Below, piece by piece: positions 1 to 7,259 of a stretch of 64,000 nucleotides of DNA; the stretch's first letter is position 1; each line of letters starts with the position of its first letter. A program made the position numbers and the translations under genes. The notes under the pieces were generated by a model that saw only the letters and a program-made list of their open reading frames with translations, was not told the origin of the DNA and did no database searches. The DNA is from Chloroflexota bacterium. Its GTDB lineage: Bacteria; Chloroflexota; Anaerolineae; B4-G1. Location of the stretch: positions 1 through 64,000 of the forward strand of contig JAAEPW010000499.1 in the NCBI GenBank assembly GCA_024232355.1, read 5' to 3'.

Positions 1-1
1 G

Positions 2-103
2 GATTTGGAATTTATGGTGGCACGTTGCAATGCTATCCAGTTTTCTGCACCTGATGGTCGTCCCCTACATTTCAGCATCTGCCCCGAACCTGGGCATATC
101 TAG
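2..103 (+). CDS. C-terminal fragment of an unknown protein (cut by the window edge)
   Basis: An open frame runs from the window edge through 33 codons to a TAG at 101-103. The tail reads ...LHFSICPEPGHI. I do not recognise the family. The frame is short enough to occur by chance; the AT-rich promoter-like stretch that follows before the next gene is the only support that coding ends here. Confidence 0.25.
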   Translation, partial: DLEFMVARCNAIQFSAPDGRPLHFSICPEPGHI

Positions 104-131
104 ATGTTTAATTGTTAATTCCTCAAGTCGG

Positions 132-149
132 ACTCCCTGAGTGTATAAT
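132..149 (+). promoter_or_regulatory. Promoter -10 and short dyad upstream of the MerR-type gene
   Basis: TATAAT is at 144-149, followed by an AAGGAG ribosome site at 154-159 and the GTG start at 167. A short dyad, ACTC-CCT-GAGT (132-142), sits just upstream of the -10, where MerR-family operators normally lie between -35 and -10. No good -35 hexamer is visible. Confidence 0.4.
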
Positions 150-166
150 AGCCAAGGAGTAAAAGC

Positions 167-918
167 GTGAAAGCCTACACTGTCAGTCAACTAGCCAAAA
201 TAGCCGAGGTGAGCGTCCGGACGCTTCATTATTACGACCATGTCGATCTCTTAAAATCATCTTTACGAACCGCAGCGGGCTACCGGCTCTACGAAGAACA
301 AAACCTATTACGCTTGCAGCAAATCCTGTTCTTCAAGGAACTCGATTTTCCACTGAACGAGATCCGAAACATTCTCAATGATCCTGAATTCGATCAGGTC
401 GAGGCTCTCAAAAACCATCGACGGTTGCTACAAAAACAGGCAAAACAACTCACGCAGCTCTTGAAAACGATCGACAAAACAATACAAAGATTTGAGGAGG
501 GAAAAATGGGAATGACAGATGAGGAACTCTACGAGGGTTTCACAAAAGAACAGATTGAACGCTACAAACGTGAAGCGCGTGAGCGTTACGATCCCGCGTT
601 AGTGCAGGAATCAGAACGGTGGGTGCGCAAAATGTCCAAAGTGTAGTGGAGTGCTTTGAAGGAAGAAAGCGAACAAGTCACGCGTCTGCTTGCCGAGCTT
701 GTGGATAGAACACCTGATGACCCACAAGTTCAAAATCTCATCGCCCGACATTATGCAGTGACTGAGCAGTTCTATCCAGTCTCTGCCTAGGTAAGCTCTA
801 TACAGAGCATCAAGATTTCAGGAAATTCTATGAAAAGCACCATCTTGATCTAGCCGACTTTATGAAGGACACGATGACATACTATGCGGATCACACCTTG
901 ATGGAGAATGAGCAGTAA
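167..918 (+). pseudogene. Decayed MerR-family regulator with TipAS-type effector domain
   Basis: The GTG start at 167 (AAGGAG eight bases upstream) opens a MerR winged helix (residues 1-70: YTVSQLAKIAEVSVRTLHYYD, then GYRLY) and a coiled coil. The frame meets TAG at 644-646. The same frame continues after it with recognisable TipAS sequence (EESEQVTRLLAEL, then LIARHYAVTEQFYP) to a second stop at 788-790. A shift of one base at about 787 restores LGKLYTEHQDFRKFYEKHH and an end at 916-918. TipAS-type regulators bind drugs through this domain and activate efflux or resistance genes. The nonsense codon plus the frameshift, which seems to include a small deletion, make a full protein unlikely. 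A truncated 159-residue DNA-binding protein could still be made from 167-646. Confidence 0.8.
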
Positions 919-949
919 GAGTTAGAATGAATGCGCAACCGCTGTGCCC

Positions 950-2092
950 CTAGACCGGCCACAGTGAGAGTTGACGAGCCGGACGGCGACCATCGAGCAG
1001 AATGAAGGGAGCCGCCCGGTCGGCGACGATCCTCAGTTTACGCAGGTCTGTCAGATCGCGCAATCGACCACGCCGCCGCTCACGGAGCAGTTTATCAGCT
1101 CCTTTGGGGCCGATCCCCGGCACGCGCAAAAGATCACGTCGAGTGGCAGTATTCACCTCGGTGGGCGTATGTGCCAGGTGGCGTCGCGCCCAGGCCAGTT
1201 TGGGGTCGCTTTCCAGAGGAAGATTGCCACTGGTCTCAAAGGGGAGTTCCTCGACCGTAAATCCATAGTCGCGCAAAAGAAAAGAGGATTGGTAGAGCCG
1301 GTGTTCTCGTTGAGGAGAAGCGGCTGGATGATCCTCCAACGGAGTATCGGGCACGGGCGAAAAACTACTAAAGTAGGCTCGCGCTATGCCCGCCTTCCGG
1401 TGCAAGTACTCGGTCGTAGTCAAGAGTTCTACGTCACTCTCACCGACCGCGCCGACGACGTATTGGGTGGTAGAACTGGGCCATCGCCCCGGCTCCCCTT
1501 GCCGAATCTCCTCGATCCAACGTAATCGCTGCAACAACTCGTCGGCAAAGACCTTACGCGGGGCCAGTCGAGCGAGGCGCTCGGCGTTCGGTGCTTCCAG
1601 GTTGACCGAAACCCGATCAGCCAAACGCATTGCTGCCCGCACCTGCTCCCGTTCCGCGCCGGGCATGATCTTGAGGTGAATGTAGCCTGAAAATTCATAG
1701 CGCCGACGCAAAACCTCTGCCGTGGCAATGAGACGGTCCTGAACACGAGGACCTCCGCCAGCAAGACCAGAGCTAAGGAACAGGCCCTCGGCAGTGCCCT
1801 TTCGATGCAATCGCATGAAGAAACCGGCCAACTCGTCAGGCGTAAAAGTGGCCCGGCGAAAGTCACGCCCCTGCCGAAAGCCGCAATAGGTGCAATTTCG
1901 CTCACAAGCGGAGGTGAGCATGGTCTTGAGCAGCGCGATGCGCTTCCCATTGGGCATCACGGCGTTGTGGACAGCCCCAGAAAGCTCATCATGATCCTGA
2001 CGCATCTGTGGCCTGCGCGATCCTACAACCTCCTCAGCTGGTTCAAAGCAAGTTGGCGGCCCCAATAGTTTAAGCTTTTCCAATGCTTCCAT
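950..2092 (-). CDS. Putative DNA modification/repair radical SAM protein
   Basis: A 380-residue radical SAM enzyme. The CERNCTYC motif (C-x3-C-x2-C) near residue 65 would bind the 4Fe-4S cluster that cleaves S-adenosylmethionine. The C-terminal third carries a helix-hairpin-helix (LLRVPGIGPKGADKLL), a non-specific DNA-binding element. This layout matches the family named 'putative DNA modification/repair radical SAM protein', which is often paired with a uracil-DNA glycosylase-like gene; no such partner is adjacent here. The start has GGGGGAG a few bases upstream. The promoter at 2161-2189 contains a perfect LexA box, which independently supports a DNA-damage role. Substrate and reaction are unknown. 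Confidence 0.85.
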   Translation of the reverse strand: MEALEKLKLLGPPTCFEPAEEVVGSRRPQMRQDHDELSGAVHNAVMPNGKRIALLKTMLTSACERNCTYCGFRQGRDFRRATFTPDELAGFFMRLHRKGTAEGLFLSSGLAGGGPRVQDRLIATAEVLRRRYEFSGYIHLKIMPGAEREQVRAAMRLADRVSVNLEAPNAERLARLAPRKVFADELLQRLRWIEEIRQGEPGRWPSSTTQYVVGAVGESDVELLTTTEYLHRKAGIARAYFSSFSPVPDTPLEDHPAASPQREHRLYQSSFLLRDYGFTVEELPFETSGNLPLESDPKLAWARRHLAHTPTEVNTATRRDLLRVPGIGPKGADKLLRERRRGRLRDLTDLRKLRIVADRAAPFILLDGRRPARQLSLWPV

Positions 2093-2160
2093 TTCACTCC
2101 CCCAGTCGGCTTTTTCTTTATCAGTGGATCATCCGGTTCATTGTTCTATTTTCAATCTCT

Positions 2161-2189
2161 ATTATACGAACAAACGTTCTGCCTGTCAA
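2161..2189 (-). promoter_or_regulatory. SOS promoter: consensus -35/-10 with LexA box in the spacer
   Basis: Read on the minus strand: TTGACA (2184-2189), a 17-base spacer, TATAAT (2161-2166). The spacer holds GAAC-AAAC-GTTC (2168-2179), flanked to give CGAACAAACGTTC, an exact match to the Gram-positive LexA/DinR consensus CGAACRNRYGTTC. A repressor bound there would block RNA polymerase. The predicted transcript starts about 60 bases before the radical SAM gene. Confidence 0.88.
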
Positions 2190-2233
2190 GCAAGTGGGTG
2201 GATTCTTAGACGAAACAGTTTACGAATATCCTA

Positions 2234-2262
2234 TTGACAGCTCTATGAAAGTGTGATATAAT
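2234..2262 (+). promoter_or_regulatory. Sigma-70-type promoter of the ribbon-helix-helix pair
   Basis: TTGACA (2234-2239), 17-base spacer, TATAAT (2257-2262). It diverges from the SOS promoter 45 bases to its left. Transcription should start near 2268-2270, inside the dyads of the neighbouring operator candidate. Confidence 0.85.
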
Positions 2263-2263
2263 A

Positions 2264-2283
2264 TTACGTGTAAGTAAATTACA
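2264..2283 (+). promoter_or_regulatory. Candidate operator: overlapping TTAC/GTAA inverted repeats
   Basis: Two dyads share a half-site: TTAC-GT-GTAA (2264-2273) and TGTAA-GTAAA-TTACA (2269-2283). They lie on the predicted transcription start of the two ribbon-helix-helix genes. Proteins of that fold bind short repeated half-sites, so autoregulation is a natural reading, but this is inference. Confidence 0.5.
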
Positions 2284-2318
2284 AAATACAAGATAGCCAC
2301 TAATTAAGGAGAATAACA

Positions 2319-2771
2319 ATGACCGAAGAAACTATTATAGATGAAAAGGTCGAACAAGAACCAAAAGTGACACAAGAACTAGAACCTGAAAAAGACACTC
2401 AGTCCGATGCCACTCCAGAGGCCAAGACAGCACCTGCGGCAGAAAGTGATGGCAGCAAGAAAAAGTCCGCATCCGAGTCTCTCAAGGATGCCTGGAAACA
2501 AGTGTTCGGACAGGCATTGGGCGTAGCGCTAAAGGGTCGGGGAAATGTTGTGATGGTCCGCGTCAACGATGATGCGCTTCATCACCTGGACATGCTGGTC
2601 GAAGCAGAGATCACCAAGAGTCGCTCCGAAAGCGCGGCTTTTCTTATCAACGAGGGCATCACTGCCAACCAGGGGCTTTTTGACTGCATTGGCGAAATCG
2701 CTCAACAAATCATCGACTTGCGCACCCAACTGCGTGAACAAGTCCAGCGCGAGATTCAAAAGAAGGAGTAG
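2319..2771 (+). CDS. Acidic-tailed protein with ribbon-helix-helix-like core
   Basis: 150 residues. Residues 1-50 are acidic and low in complexity. Residues 75-115 read as strand-helix-helix (VVMVRVNDDALHHLDMLV, then SRSESAAFLINEGI), the pattern of MetJ/Arc/CopG DNA-binding proteins. A C-terminal helix (residues 122-150) looks able to form a coiled coil. AAGGAG precedes the ATG. The next gene is a shorter paralogue five bases downstream with its ribosome site inside this gene's end, so the two are probably co-translated. I do not recognise a named family. It could be a regulator or a nucleoid-associated DNA binder. Confidence 0.75.
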   Translation: MTEETIIDEKVEQEPKVTQELEPEKDTQSDATPEAKTAPAAESDGSKKKSASESLKDAWKQVFGQALGVALKGRGNVVMVRVNDDALHHLDMLVEAEITKSRSESAAFLINEGITANQGLFDCIGEIAQQIIDLRTQLREQVQREIQKKE

Positions 2772-2776
2772 AGATA

Positions 2777-3130
2777 ATGACAGAGCATACCATCAACAAA
2801 GAAAAGCCCGCTGAGGATAACTCTAATTTCGGCCAAGTGAAGGCAGAAACCACAAAGTTGTTCGGATTAGTAGGCCGCGCTGTGTCCGTGACTTTTCAAG
2901 AGCTAACAAACCGTCTGTTAATTCAATTGGACCACGAAACCCGCCGACACCTGGATATGCTGGTTGAAAGTGGCGCGGCCCAAGACCGGCAGGAAGCAGT
3001 CATATTCCTGATTTCTGAGGGGGTCAAAGTAAACCACCAACTTTTTGAAAGAGTCGAGAACGCCAACGCTCAAATCACGTCTCTGCAAACGCAGTTACGT
3101 GCGCTGAATCCTGAGAAAGAAACCGCATAA
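2777..3130 (+). CDS. Ribbon-helix-helix-like protein, paralogue of the preceding gene
   Basis: 117 residues with the same plan as the upstream gene: LLIQLDHETRRHLDMLVESG, then DRQEAVIFLISEGVKVNHQLFERV, then a short coiled coil (ITSLQTQLRAL). The shared HLDMLVE and FLI.EG positions show that the two arose by duplication. It lacks the acidic N-terminal tail. AAGGAG at 2762-2767 lies in the end of the first gene. The pair could form a heteromer. No terminator is visible in the short gap before the convergent operon. Confidence 0.75.
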   Translation: MTEHTINKEKPAEDNSNFGQVKAETTKLFGLVGRAVSVTFQELTNRLLIQLDHETRRHLDMLVESGAAQDRQEAVIFLISEGVKVNHQLFERVENANAQITSLQTQLRALNPEKETA

Positions 3131-3185
3131 GCCCTCTACAAATCCTCTGAGCGTCAGGGTACCGATAGAACTTGTCGCGATCGAG

Positions 3186-4058
3186 TCAGGCCTGCACCTG
3201 TTGCAGAATCTTGACCGCGCTTTCGACAGAACGGCGGTCCCTGGCGCTCAGAGTTGAATCAGATATCCATTGCTCGTAGAGCGGGAGTAACGATGCAAAC
3301 TCGGGCAAGAGTTTTTTGGACATGCTGCGGATTGCGTCACACAACACCCACGTAGCGGCCGAGTCTTTGGGCGGGACGTGACGGGCGAGAAAATCACGCA
3401 CGGGTATAGTCTCCCCCCGGGCAGCAAGGCGAATGGCAAAGCTGACGGCCCGTCTGACGTCCACCTCCTCATCAAGCAACAACCGCTCGGCCAATTCCAG
3501 GCAACGAGAGGTATAGGCAGGATGTTTCATCGGCAAACGAGCAACGACGGTAACACCTGCCCGCCGCACCCATTTATTCTCATCAATCAACCATGGCTCG
3601 AGCACCCCAAGCCACCGTTCGGGATCCTTACGCACGATAGGTTCTAGCGCATTCATCGCCAAATGATCGGCATCCTCCCACGTAATGCAAGTCCGGCACA
3701 ACTCGATCAACAAAGGGATGATCTTTTCAGGCTCGACCAACTCTATTTTCCCCAGAGGTATGACGGCGACGACGCGCCCCTCACGACCATACTCATCCCA
3801 TAACAGATGGGCCAGCGGAATAAAATCATCCACTCGCTTGCGGGCGACTTTGCCCAACTCCTTGCCGATAGATTTAAGCACAGGGACCGGAATACCGACC
3901 GTCTCTTGCTGCTTTCGCTGCTCCGCTTTGATCACCTCTATACTCTTGGGCTCGAATTCAAGCCACAAGTCACGCAGACCATCAGCGGCGATATGTGGCG
4001 CAACCGGATCATAAGCCGCAATAATCGACGCAACCTGGCTCACAATATCTGCCGTCAT
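3186..4058 (-). CDS. AlkD-like HEAT-repeat protein, probable DNA alkylation repair
   Basis: 290 residues of helical HEAT-like repeats in the arrangement of the DNA alkylation repair (AlkD-type glycosylase) family. The signature regions are the N-terminal IPVPVLKSIGKELGK, TWEDADHLAMNAL (W127, D129, D131) and NKWVRRAGVTVVARL (W163, R165, R166). In AlkD an aspartate, tryptophans and an arginine at comparable places hold the flipped alkylated site. Which acidic residue is catalytic here cannot be settled by eye. It is the last gene of a five-gene operon whose promoter carries a LexA box, which fits a repair role. AAAGGAG precedes the ATG. Confidence 0.75.
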   Translation of the reverse strand: MTADIVSQVASIIAAYDPVAPHIAADGLRDLWLEFEPKSIEVIKAEQRKQQETVGIPVPVLKSIGKELGKVARKRVDDFIPLAHLLWDEYGREGRVVAVIPLGKIELVEPEKIIPLLIELCRTCITWEDADHLAMNALEPIVRKDPERWLGVLEPWLIDENKWVRRAGVTVVARLPMKHPAYTSRCLELAERLLLDEEVDVRRAVSFAIRLAARGETIPVRDFLARHVPPKDSAATWVLCDAIRSMSKKLLPEFASLLPLYEQWISDSTLSARDRRSVESAVKILQQVQA

Positions 4059-4078
4059 ACAAGTTCTCCTTTACGGAT

Positions 4079-4567
4079 TCACGATACTTTTGCTTTCGCA
4101 ATCTGCTGAACGATCTCTATTGGCATAGACGTCCGCTCGGATATCTCTTCCGCCGACATACCTTGAGTCAAGAATCTCTGTATGACAACAGGCATCGGTT
4201 CGCCCAGTTCGACAATATGACCGTCAGGATCGTAAAAGCGGAACACACGCTGGCCCCAGGGTTGTTCGCGCAAGGGATGAGCAAACTCTACACCGGCTTC
4301 TGACAACTGCGCGTGTACAGTGTCCAAATCGTCAGTCTCGAAATAGATTTCACAGTTTTCGCGCCCCAGTTGACCCATTCCACCCGGTGCGCGTTCAAAG
4401 ATCGTCTGACAAGCGTGATCAACCTGCCAAATCGCAAAACCTCCCACAAACCCCACATTGGGGCCAAAGTCCATCTCTACTTGTTGACTGAGCAACCCCT
4501 CGTAAAAACGGCGCGAGACCCCAACATCCTTCACAAAGAATACGGACGATTGAAATTTGATACTCAT
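4079..4567 (-). CDS. VOC (glyoxalase/bleomycin-resistance) fold protein with helical tail
   Basis: 162 residues. The first 125 have the paired beta-alpha-beta-beta-beta units of the vicinal oxygen chelate superfamily (SSVFFVKDVGVSRRFYEGLL, then YFETDDLDTVHAQLSEAG, and RVFRFYDPDGHIVELGEPM). DPDGHIVELGE supplies the usual C-terminal metal glutamate. An extra tail (residues 130-162, SAEEISERTSMPIEIVQQI) looks like a small helix-turn-helix. The superfamily includes isomerases, dioxygenases and drug-binding proteins, so the substrate is unknown. It sits 20 bases from both neighbours, in the SOS-promoter operon. GAGGAG precedes the ATG. Confidence 0.75.
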   Translation of the reverse strand: MSIKFQSSVFFVKDVGVSRRFYEGLLSQQVEMDFGPNVGFVGGFAIWQVDHACQTIFERAPGGMGQLGRENCEIYFETDDLDTVHAQLSEAGVEFAHPLREQPWGQRVFRFYDPDGHIVELGEPMPVVIQRFLTQGMSAEEISERTSMPIEIVQQIAKAKVS

Positions 4568-4586
4568 AGTTCACTACTCCTCATAG

Positions 4587-5408
4587 CTAAAGATTTTCTT
4601 CTATCCGGTCGAGCCACTCGTTGACAAGCGCATTGAACAACGTCTCTTGCTCAATTTGCAGATTGTGTCCTGCACGGTCCAGCACGGCAAACATGCCGCG
4701 TGAATAGTTCTCGAAAATCGGCCAAGCATCGCGATACCCCACCGACACATCCTGACGACCGAGCAAGATCAACGTTGGTTTCTCAAAAGGCGTCGAGACC
4801 GCATCGACGTCAAAGGAAAAGGGATATCCATGGGCCTGTAACCTGGATAAAAAATCCTCGTCGGCAACGTCGAGTCCAGACATTATTTCATCCCTCGTTC
4901 TTTCCCACGTTCGCTGATTTTGAACAACCGTAAACGACTCGAATTCCTCCCTGTCACTCGGCTCTAGGCTGGAGAGGAATAACGAATCTTGTACCAACAC
5001 AGTGTGTGGCGGCAAAGATCGTTTGGCGTGGTCGGCAACAATCATGGGGCAGATCAAAAGCAGCCCATCCACGAACGCCGGCTGGCGATAGATGATCCCT
5101 CGCGCCAGGTAACCGCCATACGACTCGCCCGCCAGCACAAAAGGTTGATCAGGAATCACATGCGAAATAAAATCCGAGACGACATCCAGCATCTGATCCG
5201 AGTTGCTAATCCACTCTGCACCCGGCGTCTCTCCCATGCCGGGCAAATCGAGGTAGATGCGCTGCCATCCGCCGCGATGCTCAAATATGGGTTCGATGCA
5301 TCCGCTCATCAAACGGTGGTCGGGTGCAAAACCATGCAGCGAGACCAAAGGACGTCCCTCGCCATAGACCTCGTAATAAATGTTGATATTTTCAAGCTGG
5401 CATTCCAT
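4587..5408 (-). CDS. Alpha/beta-hydrolase
   Basis: 273 residues with a complete alpha/beta-hydrolase layout: oxyanion LHGF (residues 24-27), nucleophile elbow AGESYGGY (Ser96), acid in LGRQDVS (Asp220) and base in DRAGHNLQ (His248). The lid region (about 120-200) is helical. There is no signal peptide, so it should be cytosolic. Family members cleave esters, lactones, epoxides or C-C bonds, and nothing here fixes the substrate. It is the third gene of the operon under the LexA-box promoter, beside an AhpD/carboxymuconolactone decarboxylase-like gene. Confidence 0.85.
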   Translation of the reverse strand: MECQLENINIYYEVYGEGRPLVSLHGFAPDHRLMSGCIEPIFEHRGGWQRIYLDLPGMGETPGAEWISNSDQMLDVVSDFISHVIPDQPFVLAGESYGGYLARGIIYRQPAFVDGLLLICPMIVADHAKRSLPPHTVLVQDSLFLSSLEPSDREEFESFTVVQNQRTWERTRDEIMSGLDVADEDFLSRLQAHGYPFSFDVDAVSTPFEKPTLILLGRQDVSVGYRDAWPIFENYSRGMFAVLDRAGHNLQIEQETLFNALVNEWLDRIEENL

Positions 5409-5458
5409 TCACCAGTTCTCCCGCATACCCCAAATATCGTTTTAGTTCTCGCGCTCCC

Positions 5459-5782
5459 TTACTCAGCGTCGTAGGCTGCGACCGCTGCCGGCAGCACTTG
5501 GGTGACACGGTGGCCCGCGGCGGGCAACCCGACCAGGATCGCACTGATCACCTCTTCACGTGATGCCCCCGCCTTCTTGGCCGACTGGACGTGAAACGGC
5601 ACACCGCTTTCGAGCTGTAAAGCGGCGAGCACAGCCAAATACGCCAGTTCCGCCGTTTTCTTATCCAACGCGCTCGCGCTCGCGAGGCCCTGAACGACCG
5701 ACCCCCAGGCTTGCGCGTGTTGTGGTGCTTCGCTCATAAAGGTCTGAAACGCATTACTTATCAAAGATTTCTGGTCACTCAT
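5459..5782 (-). CDS. Carboxymuconolactone decarboxylase/AhpD-like protein without cysteines
   Basis: 107 residues with the single helical repeat of the AhpD/carboxymuconolactone decarboxylase superfamily (KTAELAYLAVLAALQ, then HVQSAKKAGASREEVISAIL). AhpD-type members use a CxxC motif just before this histidine. Here the segment reads LESGVPFHV and the protein has no cysteine at all, so peroxidase chemistry of the AhpD kind is excluded. It may be closer to the decarboxylase branch or may have only a structural or binding role. AAGGAG precedes the ATG. It is the second gene of the five-gene operon. Confidence 0.8.
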   Translation of the reverse strand: MSDQKSLISNAFQTFMSEAPQHAQAWGSVVQGLASASALDKKTAELAYLAVLAALQLESGVPFHVQSAKKAGASREEVISAILVGLPAAGHRVTQVLPAAVAAYDAE

Positions 5783-5803
5783 ATTCTTTCTCCTTGTACT
5801 CTT

Positions 5804-6439
5804 TTATTGTTTGTCTATTCTTTTTTGGATCTTGCGTGCCGCTGTCCTGATTCCTGCTTTTTCGTCTTGAGCATATGTTTCAGCATGGCGCGCAATCAGA
5901 ATTTGAATATCACCGTCAGCTTGGTCAAGCATACTCATAAAGCTCTCTAGCACTCTTTTCGTCTGCTTGGGAATATCGCGCAAAACTCGTTCAAGAATTG
6001 GAAAAACGGTTCGGGCATTCGTTTCTGACGTGGCGCCCACGTACCCAAGATAAAGGACTGTCGAGCCCCACAGGCAAGCACCGCTATCCGCTCTGATAAA
6101 CTCTTGTGCTTTGGGCAAAGCGTGCAACGCTGTCTGGGTGTCAAGAGCAGCGCAAATCCCCAATGCGTGAATGATCATCCATCGTGTCTGGGGTTCAGGC
6201 ACATCAAGGGCAGGAACAAGCCGAGGCAAAGAGCCGACCACTAGAGACGGGTCTGCTAGGGCCACCTGCTCAATGATCTTGGCCGCGCCAGCACGGACAT
6301 TTTTACTGTCGTGGGCTAGTAACACAACGGCCTCTTCCAAAATCGACGCATCTCCTGCCAACACTTTTTTGGCCAGAGATTTACCCAAAGCTGAAGATAT
6401 GGTCCCTTTATTGTTTTCAAGTTGTGGCAAGATTGACAT
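5804..6439 (-). CDS. HEAT-repeat protein, first gene of an SOS-type operon
   Basis: 211 residues made of helical hairpins (ILEEAVVLLAHDSKNVRAGAAKIIEQVAL, written here in part; then RWMIIHALGICAALD and GIRTAARKIQKRI), typical of HEAT/armadillo scaffolds. No enzyme motif is visible. The distant AlkD-like gene at the other end of the operon is also HEAT-built, so the two may work together on DNA or on a shared partner. AAGGGG precedes the ATG. The promoter at 6481-6509, about 35 bases upstream of the predicted transcript's first codon region, has a perfect LexA box. Confidence 0.7.
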   Translation of the reverse strand: MSILPQLENNKGTISSALGKSLAKKVLAGDASILEEAVVLLAHDSKNVRAGAAKIIEQVALADPSLVVGSLPRLVPALDVPEPQTRWMIIHALGICAALDTQTALHALPKAQEFIRADSGACLWGSTVLYLGYVGATSETNARTVFPILERVLRDIPKQTKRVLESFMSMLDQADGDIQILIARHAETYAQDEKAGIRTAARKIQKRIDKQ

Positions 6440-6480
6440 GCGATTTCCCCTTGTAAAGTACGAGGTACAAGTTAGTCGTC

Positions 6481-6509
6481 ATTATACGAACAAATGTTCC
6501 ATATGTCAA
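6481..6509 (-). promoter_or_regulatory. Second SOS promoter with LexA box in the spacer
   Basis: On the minus strand: TTGACA (6504-6509), 17-base spacer, TATAAT (6481-6486). Inside lies GAAC-AAAT-GTTC (6488-6499); with flanks it reads CGAACAAATGTTCC, a full match to CGAACRNRYGTTCC. Spacing and box position are identical to the site at 2161-2189. It drives the five-gene operon that ends at 3186. Confidence 0.88.
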
Positions 6510-6559
6510 GTGACTTGTCAGCATCTTTCACCAGGCTGTTAGCTCCTTTCCGGCAAACG

Positions 6560-6568
6560 TGTTATAAT
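6560..6568 (+). promoter_or_regulatory. Extended -10 promoter of the site-2 protease gene
   Basis: TGTTATAAT (extended -10, TG-n-TATAAT) lies 39 bases before the TTG start at 6607. No clear -35 is needed for this class. AGAGG at 6595-6599 serves as ribosome site. Confidence 0.6.
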
Positions 6569-6606
6569 TGCACACTGCCTGACAGCAATCAAAAGAGGTA
6601 AAAACG

Positions 6607-7251
6607 TTGAACCTAGCACGCTTGACCGATCCGAACTTTCTCGTTGCACTGACGATTCTATATCTGACAAGTTTCCCGATTCACGAATGGGCCCACGCTT
6701 GGGCCGCCTATCAACTGGGAGACGATACCGCTGCCCTACAAGGCCGTCTGACCATCAACCCGTTGGCCCACTTGGACCCACTGGGGGCAATATCTATGGT
6801 GTTTTTTGGCTATGGATGGGGCAAGCCAGTGCCTGTGAATCCCTATCGTTTGCGCGGGAATGCGCGTACCAGTCAAGCGTTGGTAGCCGCCGCTGGCCCA
6901 TTTTCCAACCTGGTTCTGGCTATGCTGGGCGCGATTCCATTTCGACTGCATTGGTTGAATCTTTATTCAGTCAGCACTTCTGCTATCGACTTGTCGAATA
7001 TTCTGAAACAATTCATCGTGATCAACTTGAGCCTAATGATCTTTAACCTGATCCCCTTTCCACCACTCGATGGCTCGCGCGTTTTGCGTTGGCTGTTGCC
7101 ATCTCAGTGGGCCCATCAAATAGACAGGATAGAGCAATTTGGCGGAACGGGATTAATGATGCTACTCTACTTTATGTCCAGAGCTGGAATACTTACCTTG
7201 ATTATGGGGCCGGCTATGGATTTTATGATTCGCGCTTTGTTTGTGTATTAG
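6607..7251 (+). CDS. Site-2 protease family (M50) membrane zinc metalloprotease
   Basis: 214 residues with four to five membrane segments. The zinc motif HEWAH (HExxH) is near residue 23. The second signature NLIPFPPLDGSRVL, near residue 140, supplies the third zinc ligand. The compact size, with no PDZ domain, places it with the YwhC/Rv-type minimal members rather than RseP/SpoIVFB. Such proteases cut substrates inside the membrane to release regulators. The start is TTG with AGAGG upstream and an extended -10 promoter. The HD-domain gene follows eight bases after the stop, so they probably share a transcript. The substrate is unknown. Confidence 0.85.
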   Translation: MNLARLTDPNFLVALTILYLTSFPIHEWAHAWAAYQLGDDTAALQGRLTINPLAHLDPLGAISMVFFGYGWGKPVPVNPYRLRGNARTSQALVAAAGPFSNLVLAMLGAIPFRLHWLNLYSVSTSAIDLSNILKQFIVINLSLMIFNLIPFPPLDGSRVLRWLLPSQWAHQIDRIEQFGGTGLMMLLYFMSRAGILTLIMGPAMDFMIRALFVY

Positions 7252-7259
7252 AAAACAGC

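Noticed and set aside
971..2068. Open frames on the plus strand opposite the radical SAM gene
   Set aside because: They lie fully inside a well-supported minus-strand gene, have no ribosome sites and show arginine/serine-rich composition typical of antisense frames.
6607..7251. Full RseP/SpoIVFB-type regulatory protease
   Set aside because: No PDZ or CBS domain is present and the length is that of minimal site-2 proteases, so a specific sigma-factor pathway cannot be claimed.
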